In this document: one piece after another, positions 27,501 to 39,700 of the stretch
How positions within the stretch are numbered: position 1 is the stretch's first letter
Layout of the letters: every line of letters begins with the position of its first letter
DNA from: Anticarsia gemmatalis
Lineage: Eukaryota > Arthropoda > Insecta > Lepidoptera > Erebidae
Assembly: GCF_050436995.1 (NCBI RefSeq)
Contig: NC_134754.1
Coordinates: 2,535,001-2,599,000 of the forward strand
DNA length: 64,000 nucleotides
Reading direction: 5' to 3'
The notes under the pieces: model-generated
What the model saw: only the letters and a program-made list of their open reading frames with translations
Database searches by the model: none
What the model was told of the DNA's origin: nothing
Made by a program: the position numbers and the translations under genes

Positions 27501-28166
27501 TGGTGGCGGGCGCGGCTCGGCTTGCGTCTGTGACTTGCGCCTGCGCTGCTGCGCGCCTTGCTGCCGCCCGGCCGGACCTCGCACATGCTGTCAAATTGTG
27601 TCAGGAGGTAAGATATATTATAAATAAGTCAGATTAGAATATAGATATTGAAATAGATAAATATGTTATGCAGACGTCAGTTTTCAGCATCAGTTTAAAA
27701 TAAATCATAGCGATTGATTGCATTCTGACCGAAAAGTAGAAGATTAGTACATACACGCTTGATTATGCTGTCGGGTGATTTTACAGGGAAATGAAATAAA
27801 AAAATATTCTGACCAAGTTTACAATGTTTTTGAGAATAATTTATGATAGCCACACTAGGCGTTAGTTGCGTTTTTTAATTAAGTTTTGAAGTTCATATTC
27901 ATATTATTCAATAGTTAACTTTACATCAGCCTGATCAAGTATATGCTTATTGTTTCAGGAAGTTTTAGATCACGGCGATGTTAAAATCATGGAGGAGCAG
28001 TTAGCGAATGCAATTGAAAGTATTGTTGTAAGTATCACAGTAGAATCAAACACTGTAACTGCTTTAGTTTAAATCGGAATATGGACTAAGTTATATTTTT
28101 ATGTTTCAGAATTGTCCATCTTGTGCGTTGGGTACAAATGCGATAGTTTGGAGCACGGACGTCTAG
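12564..28166 (+). CDS. Gene A: large coiled-coil protein, 5' end missing (17 visible exons)
   Basis: Exons: 12564-12632, 12855-12932, 17951-18100, 21057-21452, 21569-22087, 22198-22304, 22692-22824, 22950-23054, 23244-23413, 23744-23960, 24777-24983, 25315-25551, 25765-25950, 26381-26911, 27416-27607, 27959-28027 and 28110-28166 (TAG). All junctions are GT-AG and keep one frame, giving 1140 residues. The first visible exon starts at an acceptor, so the start codon was not found. Residues 50-99 are Cys/Arg-rich, then helical (LMEFRLLELED). Residues 100-231 are Ser/Pro-rich with SDSGCVSPGS and MDSGYKSP, likely phosphosites. Residues about 330-950 are coiled coil. An ALxAWN motif occurs twice, near 504 and 556. 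A CSCPS knot near 965 leads into a helical domain to about 1035, and an Ala/Cys-rich tail ends in NCPSC. No enzyme motif is visible; a cytoskeletal or scaffold role is inference. Gene B is a paralogue. I do not recognise a named family. Confidence 0.8.
12933..17950. other. Gene A intron of 5.0 kb
   Basis: AT-rich intron between two phase-0 exons. It holds the 118-bp foldback at 15195-15312. No exon of either strand stands out. A short GC-richer patch near 16980-17040 includes CTATATAG and could be an internal promoter or simply a repeat; I cannot tell which. Confidence 0.5.
15195..15312. mobile_element. 118-bp foldback element (MITE-like)
   Basis: The left arm (CCCGTTTTCCGAGGCACATT onward, including TTTAGCGGTAGTTTAT) is the imperfect reverse complement of the right arm, which ends in ACTCAGAAACCGGG. 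Arms are about 38-40 bp with a few mismatches and flank an AT-rich centre. There is no coding capacity. No clear target duplication was seen. It lies in an intron of gene A. Confidence 0.65.
18101..21056. other. Gene A intron of 3.0 kb with a SINE-like remnant
   Basis: AT-rich intron. Besides the SINE-like fragment near 18905-19070, I see no exon, RNA gene or long repeat. Confidence 0.5.
18905..19070 (+). mobile_element. SINE-like fragment
   Basis: A B-box-like GGTTCAAATCC is followed by GATGAAGGAAAACATCGTGA and GGAAAC...GCAAGCCTGAGAGTT. I recognise this arrangement from a widespread lepidopteran SINE/LINE-tail repeat. It is diverged and intronic in gene A. Confidence 0.55.
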
Positions 28167-28187
28167 AAACGTCTTGTGCGAATTTAT

Positions 28188-28420
28188 GTAAGTATGAAAA
28201 TGTATAAAATCTTTATGAGGGGTACCTATAGGCCCTGCATGACGAATCAAAGTTTTAATAAGGTACATAGGTACTTGAATATCTTGGACAAATATAAGAT
28301 ATTCTTTAAAATGAAAAGTAAACATACCTACCATTTTTTACATAAATTACGTACCTTCTATCGTAACTACATAATTTGTTGTTATTCAGTCTTATTAATT
28401 TATTTTTTTCTTCTTTTCAG
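28188..28420 (+). other. Probable 3'-UTR intron of gene A
   Basis: A strong donor (ATTTAT|GTAAGT) lies 21 nt after the gene A stop, and a pyrimidine-rich acceptor (TTCTTTTCAG) ends at 28420. Splicing would join the last coding exon to a terminal non-coding exon that runs to the poly(A) signals near 28510 or 28680. The junction is close enough to the stop not to be expected to trigger nonsense-mediated decay. Confidence 0.55.
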
Positions 28421-28679
28421 ATGTAATACCTCCACCGACCTCACTCTGGTGCCTTCATTAGTTAAGCCGTTAGTTAACTACGTACGAACTGTAAATATAT
28501 TTGTATCATAATAAATAATACTCCTATTTTAATGAATATAACGTAAGCGAACCATATCGACGAACAACGTACCTACATTCGAAATAATAACGAATCTTTT
28601 GAACATAGATTCTCGATTTTTTTTAATTTTCGTTTTGTCCGTTTCTGTGCCAATCGTGTTTTGATGTTAACTTGCGTGC

Positions 28680-28685
28680 AATAAA
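28680..28685 (+). promoter_or_regulatory. Poly(A) signal of gene A
   Basis: AATAAA followed by a T-rich tract. An alternative AATAAA is at 28510-28515. Either would end the gene A transcript. Confidence 0.5.
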
Positions 28686-28699
28686 ACTTAGTAAAAAGT

Positions 28700-29911
28700 A
28701 ATAAATTATTCGACTTTTTTGTTCTAAAAAATGTTTTAAATTAAATGTTATTTTATTTTTGAACTGTTGTCACGGTAGCCATAAAATAACCGTTATTTTT
28801 AATTTCTAGGACATTCTTCCCTCGAATTCTTGCAAATGTAAAAACGTTTCATTGCAAGCAAGTGTTGTTTGTGTAAATAATTATAATTATCGATGACGAA
28901 TCAATGTTTTGTTTAATTAACAATTCGAGTCACTCACAAAATTTGATTCTTGTATCTTTCTCTATTTTATATATTAAAAAATGTTTTTATTTAGAAGACG
29001 ATTCATTGGTCAATTAAAATTATTATTTAAAAACCGTTGTTTTATTTTCGCTGCGTGTCTTGTACTGAGTTGTACCTGTGTGCTAATTCTTCACAATTAT
29101 TTATAGAAATAGATATACTCTACCGTATTTACAGTGCCAAGTGTAAGTTAGTAGACAAAAGTAGTAGTAGCATTGGTAGGTAAGTATATGTAGTTATTCT
29201 GTAAAAAAATATCGTAGGCACATTGAAATAATATGAAGGAAAAAGTAGACGAAGTTTTAAATATAGAGTTCGTAAATAGCAAACTTCAGTACCATTGGGC
29301 ATATTTTGTAGAAATTTTAATGTATTTAAAGTAGTTAATGTAAAAACAGATTTTAGTTGCCAATTCCTTCTGGTAGATATGGCGGAACAATAAAAAAGTA
29401 TCAGTCGTACTGAAAAAGAAGAATGTTGTCATTCTAAATTAAAAGTGTCACTGTCATGGTTTGACCTAAAATAATTTGATCTGATCCAAAATTTTATAAA
29501 AATCATTAAAAATGATGTTTGATTATCAAATTTCATGTAAAAGGCATTATTAAGGTAATTCTATGATGTACGAGATATCGATACCAATAGCTAGTCTCTT
29601 AAGAAATTATCAACGCCTTACTCGATTGAGAGCCAATCTTATGCTTATAACACGCAACCACAAATTCTATACAGCAATTGAGATTCCAGCCTGACCTGAT
29701 CATACCGATCATAAACTTCACATTCAGTCCAGAGCTATATCCCATAGACCGCCTTCCATTATAAAGTAAGTATGTTTGTAATGATTATTAAATTAGCGTG
29801 AAGTTTTTCTTCAGATTTTAGGATGCTCCAACTTGTGTAACCCAACCCCAAGCGAAAGTAGTGCTCCGGAAAAAACTAAACAGTAGCACTTGCGGGGTCT
29901 AAACTAAGACG
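28700..29911. other. Spacer between gene A and the Cys-rich gene
   Basis: AT-rich sequence without coding features. It must hold the promoter and 5' UTR of the downstream Cys-rich gene, but no convincing TATA box or initiator can be fixed by eye. Confidence 0.5.
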
Positions 29912-32900
29912 ATGAGTGAAAAAATACTAAGTGATGTAGTCGACGGACATTGTGAACATACTGACAGAAACATTTTGTCTGCATCTTGCTCCTGTTCTCA
30001 CTGTGACTCCCTATTTTGTTTCTCAAAAAGACACATCTGCACGCTATGTGGGTGTGAAACCTGCGACAAATCAAACACATGCCTCCAAAATGCAGCCAAA
30101 AAAGGACTTAAAAAGTGTTACTCTGATGTAGTAGCTGCAGCCTATTTAAAACCAACTAAATCCACCACGAGTACCAAGAACCAGGAGGAAATACATGACA
30201 AAAATGTGACCACTTTCGAAGCAGATAGGGAAAAGTTGATAGAAACAAATAGGAATACTCGATTAACACTAGATGAGTACATACATAAACTGGATACCAC
30301 CTCGTCCAAATGCATATTTAAATTTAAGCCCGAATCGTTACGTGCATATATCGATATCATTTCAGAAAACTCTCACTTTAAAAATAAAAATGAAACATTG
30401 CAGCGATACATAATAAAGCTAAAAGAGTCAAAATCGAAACATAGTCATGAACATAGGTCGAAATCGTCAAAATCGGGCAAATGTAAAGGGAAATGTAAGA
30501 AATGTAAAAGTAAGAAGGAGAGACAAGTTCAGACTGTAGTCGCAGCGTATCCTGTTATAGACACTACTAAACCGACAGCCCCTAATAATACAACAGCTGC
30601 TCTAAGCGCTCAGGTAATGAATATTTCTTATGATAAACTGGTTGCTGACGAGCCTCGTCCCAAAACCGAAGTATCCACAAGTAAAGAAGATAGATCATTC
30701 AGGTATTATGACATTATAAGGAGACTGAAAGAAGCATACAAAGCTTGTACATGCAAAGTCTGTGAATGTATTCCTACCAAATTAGTCGGTGATGGTATAT
30801 GTGATTGTAAACCTTGTGAATGCGCGGAATGTACACGGTACATGAATGCAGTTAAATTGCCGAAAATCCCTCGCCAGGCCTATGATTTAAGATGTACTTG
30901 TACTGAGTACAATAGTGAATGCAAGAATGCATTGAAGAAACACACAGAGTGCTCCTGCGAACCTTGTAAATGTGCTTTATGTCAGAACAATGAGTTCTCG
31001 AAACCTTGCGATTGCGAACCATGTCAGTGTATAGAATGTAGTCCACCGGTTAAAAGTAAAAGGAACACTTTGATAGTTGCACCTGTGACAGTCAATTACC
31101 AGCACACCGCATGCCAGTGTTCGCCGTGTGAGTGTAGCGAGTGTGTGCATCGATTTACGCCTGTGTCCAGAATTCGTTTACACGAAATGTCCACGGGTAC
31201 AAACATGCGCGCCGTGTGCCAATGTAAAATGTGTTTCTATGACACGTGCAAACAAGGTGTCCACTCTTGTAAATGTGAAAGACTCAATAAAATAATGACA
31301 AAACCCATTGAAAGAGATACACACGATTTTGATATACGAAGAACGTCTATAACAAACGAAAGGTATATTCATAGCAATTATAACAATAGTAAAAAAGAAA
31401 ACAAAAAAGATCAAGATATGATAACTATGTATGCTGCTTTTCCTCACTCTTATCCAAGTTTTACCAAAACCGACATTATAAAAACTCCATCATGTCCTTG
31501 CGACGAATGCGAGTGCATCACATGTGTCAGCAAAGAAGATACTATTAATGCTATTAAATCATCTCGTCTATATTTATATGACAAAAGAAAAAAGACAGAT
31601 CGAGAAGCCTTGAAAATAACAAAACAAAATCAAAGTCTTTGTCCTATATGCGGAGAACCTAAAAAAGAACAATTACATCCAATAACGTATAAGACAATAT
31701 TTCCAGCCAAATTCATATGCGACGATTGCAATTATTTAAATGAATATTTAGTGGACAATAAAACCTTAAGTTATAAATGTAAATGTGGCACATGTCGATG
31801 CGAACGTTGTTTTGGGGATGAAGATATTATAAGCGATAATAATAAATGTGAAAATTTCACTCTTTCTACCTGTAACGCTAATCCCAATAAATATAACATG
31901 CTGGTCGAAAGTGATATATCAACACGCACTTCGGTTAATGAAATAGTATCAGTACACAAAGATTTTACACCTAAATTGAAATATCAACAGATAGTTGTTG
32001 ATAACTGCGTTATGCCTGCAAATAATAATAATTCTTTAGTTGCAACATGTGACCTATCGGATAACATTGTTATGAAAGCAAACAAAGAGAAAGTAGATTT
32101 TGGAACAGGTCAAACTAAATCTTTTGACGAATGTTGCATATTGAAATGTGATGCTTATATGCAATGTTGTAAATCTAATAAAGAACTTTTACTAAAAGAT
32201 AACTGGACACGTGACGCACCTGGTAGCTATTTTTCCATCTACTCCTCGAGCGGCAAAACATCTAAAACATCGCTAGAGAAAGATAGCAATTACATTACAC
32301 CAGTATTGGCAAACAAAAATAAATCATTGCCAAGTTCTTGTTATGCCTCAGGCCACGAACGAATCGAAAACATGCCACAGTTTTCCAAATCAACCGTAGA
32401 AACTTGTCTACACGATGTTCTGAAGTCAAACCTGGGTCAAAGCATAAAACTTAAAACATTTCTTAATAGCCTTGTCTCTACACGCAAAGACACAAAAGAA
32501 AATGATAGTATTGAAAATGAAGGAGACAATAATAAAAGTGAAATAAGTTCGTATAAATATGGCGTTAAGTACTTCCACTTATCCGAATGTGATGAAAAGG
32601 ATACACGTCTTTTCATTCAACAAGACAATGATACAACTAAATTAAATGATAAGACTGTAACTAAAATTTGTAAAAATTTTGACGTTTATGCATTGCGCAA
32701 TAATACCAACAGTGAAACAATCCCAAAGTCAACCGCCAAAGATAGCGAAAATCTCAAAATCAAAAGAAATCTTTTGAGCGGTTTTAATAGAAATTATCAT
32801 ACAATACACAATTTGAATGAACTACGTTTAGATCGTAACACACGTAACAAGTATTATGAATTATCTAATGAAAAGCTAACGAGATTTAAAAGCGATTCTT

Positions 32901-35900
32901 GGATGAAAACGAAACAAGCATCGCATACTATACTTTACGACAGTAAAGATTTAAATATGGATGAAGATTACGAAAGGGTTCATAATACTCTACAAGATGC
33001 GAAGAAGTTTTCCATGTACTTAATGGGAGTGTTACAAACGTACGAAAAAGCAAACAAAGAATTCGTTAAAATAACCGATGAGCTTAAACTATCATTCGAA
33101 TCAATCTGTGCTCACGATATATCTGGTAAAAGGGAAACAAGCAAAATGAATATTATCAATATTAACAACAAACCCACAGATAATCCTCCAGAAACCCCAT
33201 GTTTAACTGAAACTGCGTCATCGTTGCCATATTATTCTGACATCGAATTAAATACATCTGGAAATACAATTTTACAAAGTGCAGCGAACTATAATTTCTT
33301 TTCTACCGATGTGGATCACATTCTAAATAAAAAGCTACCAACTGAAACATCAGCTAAACATGAAGTACAAAATATATTAAAGACAGTTAATCAAAATAAC
33401 GCTACTGTGAGGCTTCATGGCAAAGTTTATAACCCAAAAGATAATCTGGAAACAACAAACGTTAACGAGTTGAATGATACCCAAACATCAATTGAATCAA
33501 GCAATAAAGATGCACCGTTGAAACCTACGATTACTATAGCAGCAAGAGCTGGTGTCAATACAAAAGTATCAAATTTTTCATCGACAACAGGGTCTACGGT
33601 GTATTTATCAGATGTATCAAAAGACGAAGATAGATCGATTCCCTCTAAACAACGAACAGCGAATAGAATATACAGTAAGCCGAACCAAATTATGAAAACG
33701 TTAGATTCTGGGTTCGAGAGCAACGATACTTCTATAGTTTTATCCACTCATAAAGGTAAAAACGGCGATATTAATAAAGTAAGTGCAAATAGAACTATCA
33801 TGTATTCTGGCGGCTTAGTAGAGAGCCTTGGTTAGCGTGATTTATCTAGCAAATTCGGCACTCTGTGTAGTTGTTTCAAACAGACCACCATCAATTGCCT
33901 GAGTGTTGGGTTACTGATGCTCTAAATTCTGACTTTTGTGTACGTAAGCGGTTAACCTTGCATACAAGTCTCTATACTAAGTGGTTGGACTATAGTATTT
34001 GTAACTTAGTTTTCGTGATATTGAGTACTACTTGTCCTTGACTTAAGATAAAAAAATAATAAAAAAAATTGTAAATAGTATAAGATAAATTTAAATAGTT
34101 TAAATATGAGGGATATTATACGTACCGAATTTGCTGATGGTAGCATATTCATAATATTCCGTAGTTGAAAATATATGTTGTTTCCATGCTCAGTTATTTT
34201 ATATTCTAGGGTCAGCAGTGGCCACTGAAGAAACTTCCGGAAAAGGATGGTTTCAAAAAGTATATAAAGAGCAAACGACTTCAAGGGAAAGAATCGCTAA
34301 ATGCTAAGGTATGGTTAACTAAGGCGATTAACACACTGCCCCGCACCACGCAGCGTAGCGCGTGAATGCGTGTTCGAACGTTGCTTGTAAGTATCTCCGT
34401 TTGTATGGAAAACGCACGAACGCGCGTGATCCGCATGAACGCGCGTGGATGCATTTTCTGTGTGTTAGACTATGCGTGTTTTCCATACAAACGGAGATAC
34501 TTACAAGCAACGTTCGAACACGCATTCACGCGCTACGTTGCGTGGTGCGGGGCAGTGTGTTAAGCGCCTAAAAGTTATTTCGCTTCAAACGTTTCATTTA
34601 AAAGATCGATATGTTATAAGTTCCCATCTTAGCACCGTATTTATGCTGACTAAATTAACAAGGTATTTCGAAAAAATAATTTAAAAGAGGTTAACATTGA
34701 GCATTTTTTTCTGTTCAGAGTAAACTAGAATTGGAAATAAAAGAACCATTGAAACTCCATAAGAAATCTGGTCGAACTACATACATCGATAAAGAAGTAT
34801 CGTGTAAAAACATCCCGATACCGGTAAAATCATCATTGGTTTGTGTTCTACTAGTCATCACATTTGTAGTAGATAAGAGTGGTACCTCTTCAGGGTTTAA
34901 TTATTTTCTCATGATCACAGGGAGATATATTACACGTCACACACATACTATGTCCCGATCTTATAAATTTATATTTGCGAAAAGTCGGCGAAAAATTCTA
35001 GTTGCCTGAAATTATACCTAAATACTTACTTAGCTCATAATCGCATAGATACATACAAATGGTCGGTCAACGTTTTAATCTTGTCTCAATAGACCACGGG
35101 ACATACTATAGACAAGACTATATATTATCATCAGAGTTCTGACCTATCATTCAGAGCTAAGCATTTCTAGAGACTTATCTCTAAAAATAATTTCGGCAAG
35201 TTGTACGGTAGTCTCAATCAAAACTTACCTATATGAATAACAACATAAAAATTATTATTGATTTTTCTATATTTTAGGATGACGTAGAAAAACACCTTAG
35301 AGACATAATGAACGATACGGCGGCGCAATCTTCAATTGAATACATTAAAAATGAAAATACAATTCACAGAAATAACACCTCTTCAAGCTCAAGAGTAAGT
35401 TTACTTTTAAATATTGCAACAGTAAAGAGTTTGTAAATACCTTTGAAGGGCCTTGTAGTAAAGTTTTTCTCTATAGTCCGCCGCACTGGCCGCATACGGG
35501 TCCACTTAGATACACTATAATACCTACACATAATGTGTTTCTCTGGTGACAGGTCTGCGAAGGACAAAAAGTGAAGTTTCTCGTGGTAAGGAAAGTGTCT
35601 GATCACACCGTACTGATCAAATGGAGCCAACCACGAGAACGCACCCAGATCCAGGGATACGAGGTTCGTTGAAAAGTTTCGTTAATCGTGCAAACATCTT
35701 GATACTCCGTTAGCTTATTGACGGTAGCTTGAGGGTAGATCATGATGAGTGCTTAAGGCTATTCGTGTTTAATTGAACGCCAATTACCTGAGATAAGATA
35801 TTTTGATCATGATGACCGATAAGTGATAGGTACTTACATCTAACTAATGAATGATAACCCTCTATTCACAGCTTTTAGTTGACGGACGAGCGGCGCAGAC

Positions 35901-36048
35901 AATATTCAGTCCATCTAAATGTATGGCAGTGGTGACGTGTCTGCCACACAACGATAAGATACTTCTAACTATTCGCACTATCACATCAGCGCTGGAAGCC
36001 GGCCGTTATCCTGCTTCGACAATCATTTACCGACCGCGTGTGAAGTAA
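29912..36048 (+). CDS. Cysteine-rich protein with CxCxxCxCxxC repeats and a C-terminal FN3-like domain
   Basis: Exons: 29912-33778, 34210-34308, 34719-34823, 35278-35394, 35553-35663 and 35872-36048 (TAA), all phase 0, about 1491 residues. The first exon reads on to a stop at 33835, but a perfect donor (AATAAA|GTAAGT) at 33778/33779 matches the phase of the next exon, so I treat the extra frame as intron. The start is the first ATG in the frame (GACGATGAG). Residues 26-57 carry CSCSHC and CTLCGCETC. Residues 279-633 carry eight CxCxxCxCxxC-type modules. A basic Lys/Ser/Cys stretch lies at about 173-203. The middle is Asn/Lys/Ser-rich and probably disordered. The last two exons encode an FN3-like fold (VLIKWSQP, then QGYELLVDG). 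Metal binding or disulphide cross-linking is inferred from the Cys spacing. No signal peptide or membrane segment is seen. Family unknown to me. Confidence 0.8.
30746..31810 (+). repeat. Eight CxCxxCxCxxC modules (coding repeat)
   Basis: Within the Cys-rich protein the modules begin at residues 279, 297, 347, 366, 401, 436, 528 and 623. Examples are CDCKPCECAEC, CSCEPCKCALC, CDCEPCQCIEC, CQCSPCECSEC, CPCDECECITC and CKCGTCRCERC. The first (CTCKVCEC) lacks the last Cys and the sixth (CQCKMCFYDTC) lacks the fourth. Spacers vary from 7 to about 85 residues, so the modules are dispersed, not a uniform tandem array. Confidence 0.9.
34323..34568. mobile_element. 246-bp MITE, PIF/Harbinger-like, TAA target duplication
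   Basis: Long terminal inverted repeats of roughly 90 bp, nearly identical (outer ends GGCGATTAACACACTGCCCC and its counterpart ending GGGGCAGTGTGTTAAGCGCC), enclose a short centre. TAA flanks both sides (34320-34322 and 34569-34571). The TWA-type 3-bp target duplication fits the PIF/Harbinger superfamily. It has no transposase and sits in an intron of the Cys-rich gene. High arm identity suggests a fairly recent insertion or structural constraint. Confidence 0.8.
35720..35834 (+). repeat. Direct repeat copy 1 flanking the last exon of the Cys-rich gene
   Basis: About 115 bp containing GGGTAG-ATCATGATGA, GCTATTCG, TTTAATTGAACGCCAAT and GATAAGTGATAGGTAC. It matches 36143-36255 in the same orientation and order. 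Confidence 0.7.
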
Positions 36049-36074
36049 AAAACAATGTTGAAGTCCCATATCTA

Positions 36075-36080
36075 AATAAA
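36075..36080 (+). promoter_or_regulatory. Poly(A) signal of the Cys-rich gene
   Basis: AATAAA lies 27 nt after the TAA stop, giving a very short 3' UTR. Confidence 0.55.
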
Positions 36081-36142
36081 TTGTTTTCACCCTTGTAACT
36101 AATTCATTGTGTACAAAAAATATTTTTTACTGATTATAAAGG

Positions 36143-36255
36143 TTGCTAGAGCCGGCTAAAGGGTAGGATCATGATGACTGCCTGACGCTATTCGCGTTTA
36201 ATTGAACGCCAATAGCCTGAGATAAGATTCATGATGACGGATAAGTGATAGGTAC
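36143..36255 (+). repeat. Direct repeat copy 2, downstream of the Cys-rich gene
   Basis: The second copy of the 35720-35834 repeat, with the same words and small indels. The two bracket the terminal exon (35872-36048) and the poly(A) site. It may be a dispersed element or a local duplication. Confidence 0.7.
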
Positions 36256-36755
36256 AACTACTGTTACTGCGAACGAGAGAGAAACGAGGGAATTCTGGAT
36301 GCTTTTCCATAGACAGAGTTCTGTATAACAGAAGACGAAATATATTTATGTAAGTATACCTACTCCGGATTCATATAGGTAGTACCTACTCCGATCGTCA
36401 GAGAAGACAATTAAATTAAACTTGTACCTTTTAATAAGTATACAAGCGAACGAATTTAGCTGCAGAAGAATAACCTAGTAGTGCAGAAGAAACTAGCTTA
36501 TTGAAATAAATTATACCTTTTTTGATAACGTAACATTATTATAATTCTAGATAATAATTCCAATAACTAAACGTAGCATCAACTTTGACATGACATTTGG
36601 AAATTGGAATGCACAGATAAACTAAAAAGTAAACAAATAACCCGAGAAGATGCAACCACAAATGGGCTTGTTAGATTTAATAAAAAGTAAAATAAATATA
36701 TAAACCGCATTCAGACACGATTGCTGTGTATTCAGGACCTTATTAATCATCAATT

Positions 36756-39700
36756 ATGGAAGAGTTAAAATACTGCAGGGCTTGTTTGGTGACGGATGTG
36801 AAGATGTACAGTTTAGATATAACATCAAACGATTCTATTGGACTCATTTATACCCAACTAGCGCAGATTGATGTATGTTTTATTGTATTTTCTAACTTTA
36901 GTACATTTTTTTAATATCACTTATAATACAAGTATAAACAACAGACACCACTCAACCAAATCTACGTACCATTTAATTTTGTTTGCAATCGATATTGTTG
37001 TCACAATAACAATCATAGTTACCGGTTTCTTTTAGACACGGAATTCTGTCATAATTGCTATGAAATGCCAATGAAAATTTATCACCAACATAATTGTTTA
37101 TTATTTTACAGATTTGTTTTAGAAATCAATACATATGTTTTGAATGTGCAAGTTTGCTTCAGAAATATCAAAAGTTCAAGTCTAAATGTATTACAGCCAA
37201 CAATATACTATCTAGTATTGCAGGCAATACAACAGAGGTCAGTTATTATTTAATTTAACATTATATTGTTGCAACAACTACTTTTTTTTCTTACTCAATC
37301 TTCACTAGAAAATTAACTCAAAATGTACCTCTTTTATAATTTGCAGATAACTAAACAAGTCATTTTAAACATAGATAGAAAGGCGAGCAGATTAGAATCC
37401 TGTTTGAAAGTAACTAAAGAATTACTAATTGATTGTTATAGCGAAGTTTTTAGAAGCAATGTTGTGACATTGGAAGCAGGCGTAGATACAAATGTAGAAG
37501 AACTAAAAGTAAAAACTGAAATACAAGTCACTGATTTAAATGAGACTCAAAATGCCTACAATGTTAATGAATTTGTTTGTACCCCTGAGAATAATATATC
37601 AATTAAAACACAACAAAGTAAAAAAAAGATTAAAATTATAAAAGAACCCAAAACTAAGAAGAGAAAACCAAAGAATCAGGAGCAAATAGAAGGAATATTT
37701 GATGGTAATAAATCTCGTGATAATGTTGAAGGAAATAAATTTTACAATTCAAATGATACCTCAACAAATAAGAAAGTTAAACTAGTTATAAGTCCAAAAG
37801 CTACAAAAAGAAAAATTAAAACAGAAGAGCTAGCTACGGAGGAAGAAATATGTGATAATAATGAATCTCTAGACGATTTTAATGATAATGATCTAATGGA
37901 ATCCTGTGAAGAAAATGCAGACACAGGAATAAATGAATATAAGGAAACGAAAGTAGAAACAGTTGCCAGTGAAGATAATCTTAGTGACAAAGAACCACTG
38001 TCTAAAAGAAAACAAAAGCAAGAAAAAACGTCTGTTATCAAAAGAAACGGTCAAAATCTAGACTTCTTTGATGACTATGCTACAATAGTGTTTCTGACTA
38101 CAGAAGATGCTAAAAAGGAGTTGCTTTCTAGAAAAGATTCTAATAATTACAAAAGATCGCCTTTTAAATGTAATTTTTGTTATAAAGGGTATGAGGCTAA
38201 AACTGCTTTTGATACACACATGAAAAAACATACTTCTGTAAGTATTTTATCCACAGTCCACAGGACAACCCCAGCAAGAGAAACTTAACCTTGAGATTGA
38301 ACATCCTTAATTATACATTTTTTATTACAGCTAAAGTATTTTTTCAGGAACATGGTGACTACGACTGTGATATCTGCCATCTCAGGTTTTTAAAACAAAT
38401 ATACCTGTGTAAGCACAAGTTGTCTTGTCACAGGAGAAAGTTTAGCTGTAAAATATGTCCGTACATCTGTTATTGTATGTAAGTATCTAATAATTATTAT
38501 AAAATTTAAACTATTCAGAGCAAGTAATAAGCCAACGCCATTTAACCATGTGTTGGCATATAGGAACAAACTGCTGTGTAAAAGGATAGAAATATAAGCA
38601 TTTCAGGCATCAATAAGCCTTCTAGAAATCAATAAAAGTGATGTTAAATTTATGTGAAATTTAACTGGCACATATGATAATTTTGATAAATTATTGCAGG
38701 TATCAAGCTAGAACTCATGTTACTATGCATAAAGGGACGAAGTATCCGTGTAAAGATTGTGGAGAGATATTTAGGTAAGTAAACCAATAGCTTTTAAAGT
38801 AATAACATAAAAAAATCCAATTGAAAGAGATAATAGAGAAGAATGTCTTATGAATTAATAAAATAACATTATTAAATAAAAAGAGAAAATAGAGATTAAT
38901 GTATAATAAGCAAAAGGGAATTATATTTTTCTTATTTATTTAAACTTCATGTAGTGGTACATAGGCGGCTTAATACTTCAAGGCCTTCTCTACCAGTCAA
39001 CCATTGGGTTATAAGTCAGATCTCTTACGAATCCTAATAAAGCAATCCCGATGTAAATTCACGCAATACTTCGCTGGACTAGTAATAAAATATGTAAGCA
39101 TTTTGAAGGTAGATAGTAAAAAAAAACTTGTTTGAAAAAAACTTGTTTGAATAAAGATTTCTTTAAATAAATTGGTTAAAGCAATTTTGTAATGTTTTCA
39201 GTATGCCGAACAGCTTACAAATGCACAAGCGAGTACATCACAGGAACGTAGCGACAGCTGAGAGTGCGTGCGAGCTGTGCGGAGACGTGTTCGCGTCCAA
39301 GAGGGGCGTGTTCCTACACAATATGAAAGTGCATAGAACGGTAATACTGTAACTATCTATTTATTAAGTATAAGAGCGAGAAGTTAAAGCAAAAAGGCAA
39401 AAAAATATACAGATTTTTTTATTCAAAAATTAAACTTTAGACTTTACAGTGTCTGTAATAATTGTTGCAACGCATCACGTGACTCAGTTTATAAGACTGT
39501 GTAAATGTAAATCTCTGTCTGGGTTTTACTTTCATTGGTAAATCGTTTATTTTCAGGATAAGAACAGCAAACAAGGGCCTAAATGTGAAGAGTGTGGCGT
39601 ACACTTCGACACAGAAGTCGCTTGGAAGCGACATCTAGTGCTGTCTACCAAACACACAGTCATGTATGTGCATTTTATTTTGAACACCAGTTCATATAGT

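Noticed and set aside
33779..33835. Last 18 codons of the long open frame of the Cys-rich gene
   Set aside because: A perfect GTAAGT donor at 33779 in phase with the next exon makes these codons intronic; using them would orphan five well-formed downstream exons.
34824..34838. Longer version of the exon at 34719 using a donor at 34839 (GTTTGT)
   Set aside because: It is also in frame, but GTAAAA at 34824 fits the splice consensus better; it could be a minor isoform.
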